DNA of 24,372 bases from an uncultured Desulfuromonadales bacterium (GTDB lineage: Bacteria > Desulfobacterota > Desulfuromonadia > Desulfuromonadales > Geopsychrobacteraceae): the NCBI GenBank assembly GCA_947259685.1, contig CAMYNC010000045.1:1-24372 (forward strand), in the 5' to 3' direction. Below, piece after piece: positions 7,018-14,520 of the stretch. The first letter of the stretch is position 1; the number at the start of each line of letters is the position of its first letter. The position numbers were made by a program, and so were the translations under genes. The notes under the pieces were generated by a model. The model was not told the origin of the DNA and searched no databases. It saw only the letters and a program-made list of their open reading frames with translations.

Positions 7018-8109
7018 TCAGCAGCCGTATTTATACTCCGCAGCGCAGGTTCCTTCGCTCGACACCATACAAGCCCCGATCGGATTCTCCGGAGTGCAAC
7101 CGGTGCGGAACAGTGGGCAATCCTTCGGCGTCACCTTGCCCTTGAGGATCTCACCACACAGGCAACCCTGGTGCTCGACCGGCTCCTCAACCTCAACCGG
7201 CAGCTGTACCTCGGCATCGAAAGTTGCATACTCAGCGCGGATCTTCAGACCGCTGTCGGGAATCGGCCCGATACCGCGCCAGTCGGCGCTACAGGGTTCA
7301 AACACCTCAGCCAGCAAGGCCTGGGCTTTGGCGTTCCCGGCAGGCTTGACGATCCGGCTGTATTCGGTTTCCACCTCGGCGCGCCCCTCCACCACCTGCT
7401 TGACCAGCAACTGGATGCCGCGCAGCATATCGAGTGGTTCGAAACCGGTCACCACGCAGGGCACCTGAAACTGTTCTGCCAGGGGCCGATACGCGTCGGA
7501 GCCGATCACCGCGCTGACGTGGGCCGGGCAGATATAACCATCCACCTGAAGTTCGGAATCGCTGGTTAACGCCGCCATCGGCGCCGGCATGGTTTTATGG
7601 GCCCCGAGGACAAAAAAATTGCTCAGACCGCGCCGCTTGGCCTCGACGATCGAACCGGCGATGGTTGGCGCGGTGGTCTCGAAGCCGACGCCGAGAAAGA
7701 TGACCTTTTTCTCCGGACTTTTCTCTGCCAGGGTCAGCGCATCAAGGGGTGAATAGACAATCTTTATCTGCGCCCCGCCGGCCTGTTCACGCAACAAACT
7801 GCTGCTGGAACCAGGGACCCGGACCATATCACCGAAGGTGGCGATGATCAGGTCCGCTTGCCGGGCATAAGCTACCGCCCGATCGACATAGTTAACCGGG
7901 GTCACGCAGACCGGGCAGCCGGGGCCGGAAATCAAGCGGATCTGCGACGGCAGCAGACTGCGAATGCCATGCTGATAGATCGCCATGGTGTGCGTGCCGC
8001 AGACCTCCATCAGGGTTATCGTGCCGGAGTAATCCGCGACCGCGGTTTCGATGGCGGCAAGCAGGCCCCTGGCCAGCTCTGGGTCACGAAATTCACTGGC
8101 GTATTTCAT
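7018..8109 (-). CDS. hypD: Hydrogenase maturation protein HypD
   Basis: HypD is the [4Fe-4S] scaffold on which, together with HypC, the Fe(CN)2CO unit of [NiFe] hydrogenases is assembled. The 363-residue length is typical. Signatures are MEVCGTHTM near residue 35, SGPGCPVCVTP near residue 65, FLGVGFETTAPT near residue 145, and GFEPLDML. The cysteine-rich C-terminal part (HQGCLCGEILKGKVTPKDC, then FRTGCTPENPIGACMVSSEG) holds the cluster ligands. Its ATG overlaps the stop of hypC in an ATGA, so the two partner proteins are translationally coupled. Confidence 0.97.
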   Translation of the reverse strand: MKYASEFRDPELARGLLAAIETAVADYSGTITLMEVCGTHTMAIYQHGIRSLLPSQIRLISGPGCPVCVTPVNYVDRAVAYARQADLIIATFGDMVRVPGSSSSLLREQAGGAQIKIVYSPLDALTLAEKSPEKKVIFLGVGFETTAPTIAGSIVEAKRRGLSNFFVLGAHKTMPAPMAALTSDSELQVDGYICPAHVSAVIGSDAYRPLAEQFQVPCVVTGFEPLDMLRGIQLLVKQVVEGRAEVETEYSRIVKPAGNAKAQALLAEVFEPCSADWRGIGPIPDSGLKIRAEYATFDAEVQLPVEVEEPVEHQGCLCGEILKGKVTPKDCPLFRTGCTPENPIGACMVSSEGTCAAEYKYGC

Positions 8110-8336
8110 TCCGGCAACATTCCGGAATCAAGAATCTCACGGAATACGTCGAGAGTTTTCTGCGCCTCCAACGGATCGATCTTTTCGATGGCAAAACCGG
8201 CATGCAGCAGCACATAATCGCCAACCACCACATCATCCAGCATCATCAGACTGGCCTCGCGGCGCACCCCATCCACCTCACAGATGGCCGTACCACCGGC
8301 GATTTCAGCGACTTTCATCGGGACTGCCAAACACAT
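8106..8336 (-). CDS. hypC: Hydrogenase maturation chaperone HypC
   Basis: HypC is a 76-residue OB-fold chaperone that binds HypD during Fe(CN)2CO assembly and then the hydrogenase large-subunit precursor. The essential N-terminal Cys is present in MCLAVPMKV, and the DYVLLHAGFAIEKID segment is typical of HypC/HupF. An AGGAGA site lies about seven bases before the ATG. The stop overlaps the hypD start. A 91-base gap with two hairpins separates it from hypB. Only this one hypC-type gene is present although two different large subunits are encoded nearby. Confidence 0.96.
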   Translation of the reverse strand: MCLAVPMKVAEIAGGTAICEVDGVRREASLMMLDDVVVGDYVLLHAGFAIEKIDPLEAQKTLDVFREILDSGMLPE

Positions 8337-8367
8337 AGTCTATTCTCCTGCGAACACCTCGTAGGAA

Positions 8368-8413
8368 CGGCATACATGCCGCCCGGCCAACGCGGGCGAG
8401 AGCTATCTCGCCC
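8368..8413. repeat. Double hairpin between hypB and hypC
   Basis: There are two adjacent perfect short palindromes: CGGCAT-AC-ATGCCG (8368-8381), and GGGCGAGA with TCTCGCCC around a GCTA loop (8394-8413). This layout resembles REP-type elements. Neither has a following T run on the operon (minus) strand. Confidence 0.6.
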
Positions 8414-8427
8414 CGACAAATCATCGG

Positions 8428-9162
8428 TTATTTCTTCTGCGCCAACTGGGTCCGCAACCAATCATACCAGCGCTCTAATCCCTCGCCGCTGTAGCAGGAG
8501 AGCTCAATAATTTCGATCTCCGGATTCACCCGACGAGCATAGTCGCAACATTCTTCCAGATCGAAACGCAGGTGCGGCATAAGATCCATTTTATTAATCA
8601 GCATCAGCTTGCTGGCGCGAAACATCTGCGGGTACTTAAGCGGCTTGTCTTCCCCTTCGGTCACCGAGAGGACTGCCACCTTGGCGTCCTCCCCCAGGTC
8701 GAAGGAGGCCGGGCAAACCAGATTCCCGACGTTTTCGATCATCAGCACGTCGGTCTTCTGCAGATCGAAATGCTCGACGCCGTGGCCGACCATGTGCGCA
8801 TCCAGGTGACAACCGGCGCCGGTATTGATCTGGTGGGCCGGAACGCCGGTCGCGGCAATTCGATCGGCATCGTTACTGGTCTGCTGATCGCCTTCGAGAA
8901 CGGCAAAACCGAGCTCGTCTTTGAGATCCTTCAGAGTGGTTTCAAGGATCGTGGTCTTGCCGCTGCCCGGCGAACTGACCAGATTCAGGACCAGCAAACC
9001 TTGCTGATTGAATTGCTGTCGGTTGACCGCGGCCAGACGGTTATTCTTGCCGAGCAGATCCTCCTCGATACTAATGGTCTTTTTCTGCACTGGATCCTGA
9101 TGGTGGTCATGTTCATGCTGGTGATGATGCCCGGTTGGTCCGCAGCCACAGTCGATACACAT
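8428..9162 (-). CDS. hypB: Hydrogenase nickel incorporation GTPase HypB
   Basis: HypB delivers nickel to the hydrogenase large subunit together with HypA, using GTP hydrolysis. The 244-residue protein starts with the high-affinity metal motif MCIDCGCG, followed by a His-rich stretch (residues about 12-21, HHHQHEHDHH) that may store nickel. The P-loop is SSPGSGKTT, the internal nickel/zinc site is GAGCHLDAHM, and the guanine-specificity motif is NKMD. The GTPase and metal motifs all look intact. hypA ends at 9165, leaving a two-base gap, and the ribosome site GGAGA lies within the end of hypA. Confidence 0.97.
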   Translation of the reverse strand: MCIDCGCGPTGHHHQHEHDHHQDPVQKKTISIEEDLLGKNNRLAAVNRQQFNQQGLLVLNLVSSPGSGKTTILETTLKDLKDELGFAVLEGDQQTSNDADRIAATGVPAHQINTGAGCHLDAHMVGHGVEHFDLQKTDVLMIENVGNLVCPASFDLGEDAKVAVLSVTEGEDKPLKYPQMFRASKLMLINKMDLMPHLRFDLEECCDYARRVNPEIEIIELSCYSGEGLERWYDWLRTQLAQKK

Positions 9163-9164
9163 GA

Positions 9165-9506
9165 TCAGTCGATCTCCATTTCTTTAATCCGTAATTCTTC
9201 GCCCGACAGCAGAGTACTGGCGGCGCTGCCGCAGTCGGGGCAACAGGCGAGCAGTTCTTCAAGGGGGAATTCGCGACCGCAGTCACAGCATTCGGCACGC
9301 GCCTGGACCCGATCGATCAATAGCTGCGAGCCGTCCAGCAGGGTCTCTTTGCTACAGGCTTCAAAACAAAATTCGAGTGCCTCCGGGACCACGCCCGACA
9401 GGCTGCCGACCTCAACGGTTACCGACAGGATCTTGGTCGCCCGCTGCTGCTTGGCGGTCCGTTCGGCGATCTCGACAATGCTCTGGGTAATCCCTAGCTC
9501 GTGCAA
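9165..9506 (-). CDS. hypA: Hydrogenase nickel chaperone HypA
   Basis: HypA hands nickel to the large subunit precursor with HypB. The 113-residue protein begins MHELGITQSIVE; the His at position 2 and adjacent Glu are the nickel ligands of the family. It carries a zinc site of two Cys pairs (CCDCGREF and CCPDCG). The start codon is TTG (9504-9506); it is accepted because only this start gives the conserved MHE, and AAAGGGA lies about seven bases upstream. It is the first gene of hypABCDE and is transcribed away from the response regulator at 9698. Confidence 0.96.
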   Translation of the reverse strand: MHELGITQSIVEIAERTAKQQRATKILSVTVEVGSLSGVVPEALEFCFEACSKETLLDGSQLLIDRVQARAECCDCGREFPLEELLACCPDCGSAASTLLSGEELRIKEMEID

Positions 9507-9540
9507 AAAAATCCCTTTACAGATAAGTTAAAAAGTGTCT

Positions 9541-9546
9541 GTTATA
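9541..9546 (-). promoter_or_regulatory. Possible -10 box for hypABCDE
   Basis: The minus strand reads TATAAC here, placing a transcription start about 28 bases before the hypA TTG codon. No good -35 lies at 16-18 bases, so if real it would need an activator. No sigma-54 consensus was found for hypA. Confidence 0.25.
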
Positions 9547-9632
9547 GGGCTGATTTGTGTAATTTTGACCAGGATCGCCCTCGATTTGACACTATAGGGG
9601 CAAAGTCAGCGAAAAATCAAGACAAGGCCCAG

Positions 9633-9653
9633 CCGTATACGCGAGCCACTGCG
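9633..9653. promoter_or_regulatory. Candidate regulator-binding site A
   Basis: CCGTATACGC (9633-9642) is followed after one base by AGCCACT (9644-9650) and GCGC. The same two blocks recur downstream of the regulator gene at 11095-11120 with four extra bases between them. CGTATACG is a perfect 8-bp palindrome. The site lies between the divergent hypA and regulator genes, 45 bases before the regulator's ATG. Confidence 0.35.
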
Positions 9654-9697
9654 CTGTAAGGTTGACCTGTTTCACCAGCCGATGAGGGGCGTGATAG

Positions 9698-11074
9698 ATG
9701 CAGACCGGAAAAATCTACCTCTGCGATGAAGATCAAGGTACGCTCGAGTTCCTGGAAAAGACCCTGCAACTGCAAGGCCATCAGGTTTTCAGCTTCTGCC
9801 AGGGCAATCCCCTGCTGCAGGCCCTGGAAGACCAGCAGGAGGACGCCCCCGACCTGATCCTGCTCGATATTCATCTGCCCGATATCGGCGGCTTGGATCT
9901 GTTGCGCCGAATAAAACTGCAGCGCCCGCAGCAACATGTGGTGATGATGAATGCTTTCGGCACAGTCCGTGGTGCCGTCGAAGCAATGAAACAGGGCGCC
10001 CACGACTTTCTGCTCAAACCCTTCACTCCAAACGAACTGAACAGCCTGGTCGACAAGCTGATCGAGCACAACCGACTGGTCTCGGAAAACCGCTCCCTCA
10101 AAGCCGAAATCCGCCGACGCTTCGATCCGGAACAGGTGGTTTTTCGCAGTAAAGCCTTTGGCCAGGTCTTCGAAATGGCCAAGAAGGTGGCTCCATCAGA
10201 AGCCAGCATCCTGATCATGGGCGAAAGCGGAACCGGAAAAGAGGTGATCGCCTCGACCATTCACTACACCAGCCTGCGCCGCGAGCAACGCTTTTTGACC
10301 GTCAATTGTGCAGCCCTGACCGACACCCTACTGGAAAGCCAACTGTTCGGGCATGTGAAAGGCGCCTTCACCGGTGCCGTCGGCAGCCAGCCCGGGCTGA
10401 TCGAAGAGGCTGATCGCGGCACCCTGTTTCTGGATGAAATCGGTGACATCAGCCCCGGCCTGCAGGCCAAGCTGCTGCGCGTGCTGCAGGAAAAAGAATT
10501 TATCCCGGTCGGCTCGACCAAGGTACGCCGGGCCAACGTCCGCTTTGTCGCCGCCACCAACAAGAACCTGGAGGATGAAGTTCGCGCCGGCCATTTCCGT
10601 GAAGATCTCTTCTATCGGCTCAACGTGGTCACCCTGCAGGTGCCGCCGCTACGCGAACGCGCTGAAGACATTGAACCGCTGGCCGGACTGTTCACCGAAA
10701 AATTCGCCGGACCGGGCAAGCTCAGCCTGACCAAGGAGGCCTTAACCCTGCTGAACAGCTACAGCTGGCCGGGCAATGTCCGGGAGCTGGAGAATATCAT
10801 TGAAATGGCGGTGATCCTTGCCGATGAAGGGAAGATCGACGTCGCCCACCTGCCAGCCAAGGTCTCCAGCGACCAGGTCACGCCGATGGAACTCCCCAAA
10901 TCGGGCAGTTCGCTGGAAGAGCTGGAAAAACTGTATATCGAACAGATCTACCGCGAGACCGGCTACCATAAATTACGCACCTCGCAGATCCTGCAGATCG
11001 CCCGGCGCACCCTGGATCGCAAGCTCCACCAGTACGGCATCAACAAAGAGAGCAGCACCAACGGGACAGAATGA
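9698..11074 (+). CDS. NtrC-family sigma-54 response regulator (HoxA/HydG-like)
   Basis: This 458-residue regulator has three parts. The receiver (1-120) carries an acidic pocket at D10-E11-D12, the phosphoacceptor D57 and K107. The conserved Thr/Ser position is N85 (VVMMNAFGT). The AAA+ domain (about 150-375) has Walker A GESGTGKE (175-182), the sigma-54 contact loop GAFTGA (222-227) and an intact arginine-finger region. The C-terminal Fis-type helix-turn-helix is at about 415-450. Its position between hypABCDE and a -24/-12 promoter of the group 1 hydrogenase operon points to control of hydrogenase genes, as for HoxA and HupR in other bacteria. GAGGGG precedes the ATG. No sensor kinase gene is adjacent; the kinase at 2714 is a possible partner. 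Confidence 0.93.
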   Translation: MQTGKIYLCDEDQGTLEFLEKTLQLQGHQVFSFCQGNPLLQALEDQQEDAPDLILLDIHLPDIGGLDLLRRIKLQRPQQHVVMMNAFGTVRGAVEAMKQGAHDFLLKPFTPNELNSLVDKLIEHNRLVSENRSLKAEIRRRFDPEQVVFRSKAFGQVFEMAKKVAPSEASILIMGESGTGKEVIASTIHYTSLRREQRFLTVNCAALTDTLLESQLFGHVKGAFTGAVGSQPGLIEEADRGTLFLDEIGDISPGLQAKLLRVLQEKEFIPVGSTKVRRANVRFVAATNKNLEDEVRAGHFREDLFYRLNVVTLQVPPLRERAEDIEPLAGLFTEKFAGPGKLSLTKEALTLLNSYSWPGNVRELENIIEMAVILADEGKIDVAHLPAKVSSDQVTPMELPKSGSSLEELEKLYIEQIYRETGYHKLRTSQILQIARRTLDRKLHQYGINKESSTNGTE

Positions 11075-11094
11075 CACACCCTGTAACATTTTGT

Positions 11095-11120
11095 CCGTAT
11101 ACGCAAATAAGCCACTTCGC
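11095..11120. promoter_or_regulatory. Candidate regulator-binding site B
   Basis: CCGTATACGC (11095-11104) and AGCCACT-T-CGC (11110-11120) repeat the two blocks of site A. The site lies about 65-90 bases upstream of the -24 element, where enhancer sites of sigma-54 activators usually occur. Binding by the neighbouring regulator is inference. Confidence 0.4.
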
Positions 11121-11186
11121 ATTTTTTCACACATTAAGAAGAATTCTCTCCATTTAACACCCCCTTAGCCTTCTTATTAAAATCTC

Positions 11187-11201
11187 CGGCACGCTCCTTG
11201 C
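11187..11201 (+). promoter_or_regulatory. Sigma-54 (-24/-12) promoter of the group 1 hydrogenase operon
   Basis: CGGCAC-GCTCC-TTGC matches the TGGCAC-N5-TTGC consensus with only the first base different, and the GG and GC cores have the correct spacing. Transcription would begin near 11213, giving a 5' untranslated leader of about 128 bases before the large-subunit gene. Together with the adjacent GAFTGA-type regulator this is a strong assignment. Confidence 0.8.
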
Positions 11202-11340
11202 CAAGTTGCAGTCGATAAATATTCGGCCAGTCCACAGTTCCTCCGGTCGAATCTGCCACTATTTCAGGTGCAGCTGGCGCCTGTTGCATTCCACCAGAGG
11301 AGCCCTTTTTTCATAAAAAGGAGCTAGACAGGAGAGTGTT

Positions 11341-12900
11341 ATGTCCAAGATCGTCATCGATCCAATCTCGCGCGTCGAAGGCCATATGAAGGTCGAAGCC
11401 GTTGTTGAGAACGGGGTCGTCAAAGAAGCGAAAAGCTCCGGCATGATGTACCGGGGCCTGGAAAACATCCTGATCGATCGGGACCCGCGCGACGCCGCCC
11501 GCATCGTGCAGCGCATCTGTGGGGTCTGTCCGACCTCGCACGGTTTGGCTGCAGCCTACGCCCTCGACGAAGCCTACGGCGTCAACGGTGCTATCACCGA
11601 CAACGGCCGGATTCTGCGGAATCTGATCCAGGGCGCCAACTACGTTCAGTCGCACATCCTGCATTTCTACCAACTGGCCGCCCTCGACTATGTTGATGTG
11701 ACCGCCTGCGCCGACTACACCGGTGGCGATCCCGAGCTGACCAAGGTCAAGGATTTCATCGCTCGCGGCCACCTGGGTCCTTTCGTGCCCCGCTACGAAG
11801 GTGATTACCGGCTCTCCAAAGAAGAGAATATCGCCGCCGTCTCCCACTACGTCAAAGCCCTCAACATGCGCCGCCTGGCCCATGAAGCGGTCGCTGTGTT
11901 TGGCGGCAAAATGCCGCACAACATGTCGATCGTTGCCGGCGGGGTCACTGCCGCACCGACCGTCGACAAGATCGCCGGTTTCATCTGGCGGATGGAGCAG
12001 CTGATCGACTTCATCAACAGCTACTACCTGCCCGACGTACTGATGGTCGCCAATCGCTACAGCGACTACTTCGGCATCGGCGCCGGCTGCAAGCAGTTCA
12101 TGTCCTTCGGTTGTTTCGATCTCGACAGCGATCCGGATCTGACCAAGCGTCAGCGCTGGTTGCCACAGGGGATCGTCACCTCCGACCTGAAACTGCAGCG
12201 CATCGACCCGAGCAAGATCACCGAAGAGGTGCAGAGCAGCTGGTTCGCCGATCACGGCGCCCAGCACCCCTACGACGGCACCACCATCCCCGAGCGCGAC
12301 AAATCCGGTGCTTACAGCTGGATCAAGTCGCCGCGCTACGACGGCGAAGTTATGGAGGTCGGTCCGCTGGCCCGGATGCTGGCCAGCTACGTCTCCGGCG
12401 ACAAAGCCGTTCAGGGCATAGTCAACGGTGTCCTCGGCAAGTTCAACGCCTCGCCTGACGCGCTCTTCTCGGTTCTCGGCCGTCACGCTGCCCGCGCCAT
12501 CGAGACCAAACTGGTCGCCAAAAAACTCAAAGAGTGGGCCCTGCAACTGCAGCCGGGCCAGCCGACCTTCACCGACTTCAACCTCGACGTCAACAGCCGC
12601 GGCATGGGTCTGCACGAAGCGCCACGCGGCGCCCTGGGCCACTGGATCGTCGTCGAAGGCGGCAAGACCAAGAACTACCAGGCGGTGGTTCCGACCACCT
12701 GGAACGCCGGTCCGATGGACGCCAAAGGTCAGCCGGGTCCGATCGAGCAGTCGATCATCGGCACCAAGGTCAAAGACGCCAACAATCCGTTCGAACTGGT
12801 GCGCATCGTCCGCTCCTACGATCCCTGCCTCTCCTGTGCGGTTCACGTCGTCACCCCCAAAGGTGAAGATCTCGGCCGTTTCGTGGTCGGAGCGCAGTAA
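11341..12900 (+). CDS. Group 1 [NiFe] hydrogenase large subunit
   Basis: This is the catalytic subunit that holds the Ni-Fe(CN)2CO centre and oxidises H2. The 519-residue protein has the four cysteine ligands in L1 (C60 and C63 in RICGVCPTSH) and L2 (C496 and C499 in DPCLSCAVH). H502 is the last residue of the mature protein; the 17 residues after it are the peptide removed by the maturation protease. No selenocysteine is used. FGGKMPHNMSIVAGGVT and the companion subunits fit the respiratory group 1 (1a/1c-like) enzymes of metal- and sulfate-reducing bacteria; the subgroup is not certain. The subunit has no signal peptide and would be exported folded with its Tat-bearing small subunit. Unusually it is the first gene of its operon. 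Ribosome site: AGGAGAG. Confidence 0.97.
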   Translation: MSKIVIDPISRVEGHMKVEAVVENGVVKEAKSSGMMYRGLENILIDRDPRDAARIVQRICGVCPTSHGLAAAYALDEAYGVNGAITDNGRILRNLIQGANYVQSHILHFYQLAALDYVDVTACADYTGGDPELTKVKDFIARGHLGPFVPRYEGDYRLSKEENIAAVSHYVKALNMRRLAHEAVAVFGGKMPHNMSIVAGGVTAAPTVDKIAGFIWRMEQLIDFINSYYLPDVLMVANRYSDYFGIGAGCKQFMSFGCFDLDSDPDLTKRQRWLPQGIVTSDLKLQRIDPSKITEEVQSSWFADHGAQHPYDGTTIPERDKSGAYSWIKSPRYDGEVMEVGPLARMLASYVSGDKAVQGIVNGVLGKFNASPDALFSVLGRHAARAIETKLVAKKLKEWALQLQPGQPTFTDFNLDVNSRGMGLHEAPRGALGHWIVVEGGKTKNYQAVVPTTWNAGPMDAKGQPGPIEQSIIGTKVKDANNPFELVRIVRSYDPCLSCAVHVVTPKGEDLGRFVVGAQ

Positions 12901-13400
12901 TGGAAGCCGCAGCCCAGTACCGCGAAACTTATGCGCCGTTACTGGTGATGGCAGTCGGCAACATCCTGCGGATGGATGATGGCTTCGCCGATGCGGTTCT
13001 CAACCTGCTGGCGGAAAAAAATCTGCCGGAGGATATTGAACTGTTCGACGCCGGCACCAGTGCCATCGACCTGATGGAAGTCTTTAACGGTCGTGAAAAA
13101 CTGATCGTTATCGACGCCGTCCGTGGCGGGCAAGCGCCCGGCACCCTCTACCGCTTCAGTCCACAGGAAGTCGAGGATGGTGCTCTGCCGATGAACTCGC
13201 TGCATCAGGTCGGCCTGCTGGAAACCCTGAAGCTGGGTGAGCTGGTCGATTGCAAACCGAAAGAGACAGTGGTCATCGGTTGCCAGCCGGAAGTCACCGG
13301 CCTCGGCATCGGCCTCAGTGACGCGGTCAAGGCGCAGATCGAGCGTGCCAGCGAACTGGTGCTGCAGGAAATTAATAATTATTTCGAATTGAATACATAG
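12900..13400 (+). CDS. Hydrogenase maturation protease (HyaD/HybD family)
   Basis: This is a nickel-dependent endopeptidase that trims the C-terminal peptide of the large subunit once nickel is in place. The 166-residue protein has MAVGNILRMDDGFAD, with the metal-ligand acidic residue in MDD. It also has the second ligand region FDAGTSAIDLM and the His ligand in HQVGLLETL. Its ATG shares one base with the stop codon of the large-subunit gene, so it is translationally coupled to the subunit upstream, its likely substrate. It separates the large from the small subunit gene, which is unusual. A second family member at 21333 serves the other hydrogenase. Confidence 0.93.
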   Translation: MEAAAQYRETYAPLLVMAVGNILRMDDGFADAVLNLLAEKNLPEDIELFDAGTSAIDLMEVFNGREKLIVIDAVRGGQAPGTLYRFSPQEVEDGALPMNSLHQVGLLETLKLGELVDCKPKETVVIGCQPEVTGLGIGLSDAVKAQIERASELVLQEINNYFELNT

Positions 13401-13410
13401 GAGATTAACT

Positions 13411-14496
13411 ATGGCTCTTACTCGACGTTCATTTTTAAAAACGTCCGCAGCAGGCACTGCCGCTCTCGGCGTCAGCTTGCTTGACAATCCGACCTTGCGC
13501 AGCGCTTTTGCCAGTGCCGTTCAGGAAACCCCAGTGGTCTGGCTGGCCTCCGGTTGCTGTAGTGGCTGTTCGGTATCGTTGCTCAACTCCCTGGCACCAC
13601 GGATTCAGGATGTGCTGCTCGACCAGGTTCTGCCCGGCCATCAGATCTCTCTGAACTTCCACCCGACCGTTATGGCCGCCAGTGGCGACCTGGCCATGCA
13701 GGCGATGTACGACACCGAGGAAAAACCGTTCATCCTCGTCGTGGAAGGTTCGGTCATGCTGGCTGATGACGGCATCATGTGCGAAATCGGCGAAAAGGAT
13801 GGTCACGGTATCCACGGCAAGGAGCACATCAAGCGGATGGGCAGCAAGGCCAAAGCGGTTATCGCCGTCGGCAGCTGCGCCTCCTACGGTGGCGTCAACA
13901 AAGCCAACATGAACCCGAGCGGTTCGGTCGGCGTCACAGAGTTCTTCAAGCAGGAAGGGATCACCACCCCGACCATCAACCTGCCCGGTTGCGCCATCCA
14001 CCCTGACTGGTTCGTCGGCACCCTGGCTGCCGTGCTGCTGCACGGCCCGGAAGCGATCAAGGTCGACAAGCTCGGCCGTCCGGAAATGCACTATAAAAAA
14101 CTGATCCACGACAACTGCCCGCTGCGCGGCCAGTTTGACAAAGGTGTCTTTGCCGAGAAATTCGGCGACGAAGGCTGCCTCTACAAGCTCGGCTGCAAGG
14201 GTCCGGTGGCGCACGCCAACTGCCCGGAGAAAAAGTTCAATTCCGGCACCAACTGGTGTATCGAGAACGGTCACCCCTGTAACGGCTGCACCGAACCGGA
14301 ATATCCTTATGAAGGCAGCATGTGGGGCACGGTGCCGCTGACCACCGTCACCCCCCCGGCCAACTATCCTCCGATCATCACCGACAACAAGAAATCGATT
14401 GATGTCACACCCGGCTACGCAGCCCTGGCAGGGATTGCCGCTGGCGCCGTCGGTACCAAGGTGATGGGTAAGAAATCTAATTCTGATAAGGAATAA
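13411..14496 (+). CDS. Group 1 [NiFe] hydrogenase small subunit, Tat-exported
   Basis: This is the electron-transfer subunit with three FeS clusters, which carries the enzyme across the membrane. The 361-residue protein starts with a twin-arginine signal (TRRSFLKTSAAGTAALG). The proximal cluster motif GCCSGCSVSLLN (C49, C50, C53) follows, then VGSCASYGGV, LPGCAIHPDW and the medial/distal cluster region (DNCPLRGQF, GCLYKLGCKGP, and Cys-rich WCIENGHPCNGCTEP). Near the C-terminus a hydrophobic segment (YAALAGIAAGAVGTKVMG) followed by KK is a likely membrane anchor. This matches periplasm-facing group 1 enzymes. AGGAG lies before the ATG. Confidence 0.96.
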   Translation: MALTRRSFLKTSAAGTAALGVSLLDNPTLRSAFASAVQETPVVWLASGCCSGCSVSLLNSLAPRIQDVLLDQVLPGHQISLNFHPTVMAASGDLAMQAMYDTEEKPFILVVEGSVMLADDGIMCEIGEKDGHGIHGKEHIKRMGSKAKAVIAVGSCASYGGVNKANMNPSGSVGVTEFFKQEGITTPTINLPGCAIHPDWFVGTLAAVLLHGPEAIKVDKLGRPEMHYKKLIHDNCPLRGQFDKGVFAEKFGDEGCLYKLGCKGPVAHANCPEKKFNSGTNWCIENGHPCNGCTEPEYPYEGSMWGTVPLTTVTPPANYPPIITDNKKSIDVTPGYAALAGIAAGAVGTKVMGKKSNSDKE

Positions 14497-14520
14497 GACT
14501 TTTCCGGGAGGAACCAACTG

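Noticed and set aside
8572..9531. 319-residue plus-strand frame over hypA and hypB
   Set aside because: A shadow of two securely identified genes; its composition is not protein-like in domain terms.
9507..9697. Sigma-54 promoter for hypA or for the regulator gene
   Set aside because: Both strands were read for GG-N10-GC spacing with TGGCAC/TTGC context; TTGACAC near 9586 looks similar but lacks the -12 TTGC element.
11311..12846. 511-residue open frame antisense to the group 1 large subunit
   Set aside because: It is the complement of a strongly conserved coding region with GC-biased third positions, which keeps antisense frames open by chance. There is no ribosome site or family match.
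13435..14517. 360-residue open frame antisense to the small subunit
   Set aside because: Same reason: a shadow of the secure Tat-exported small subunit gene.
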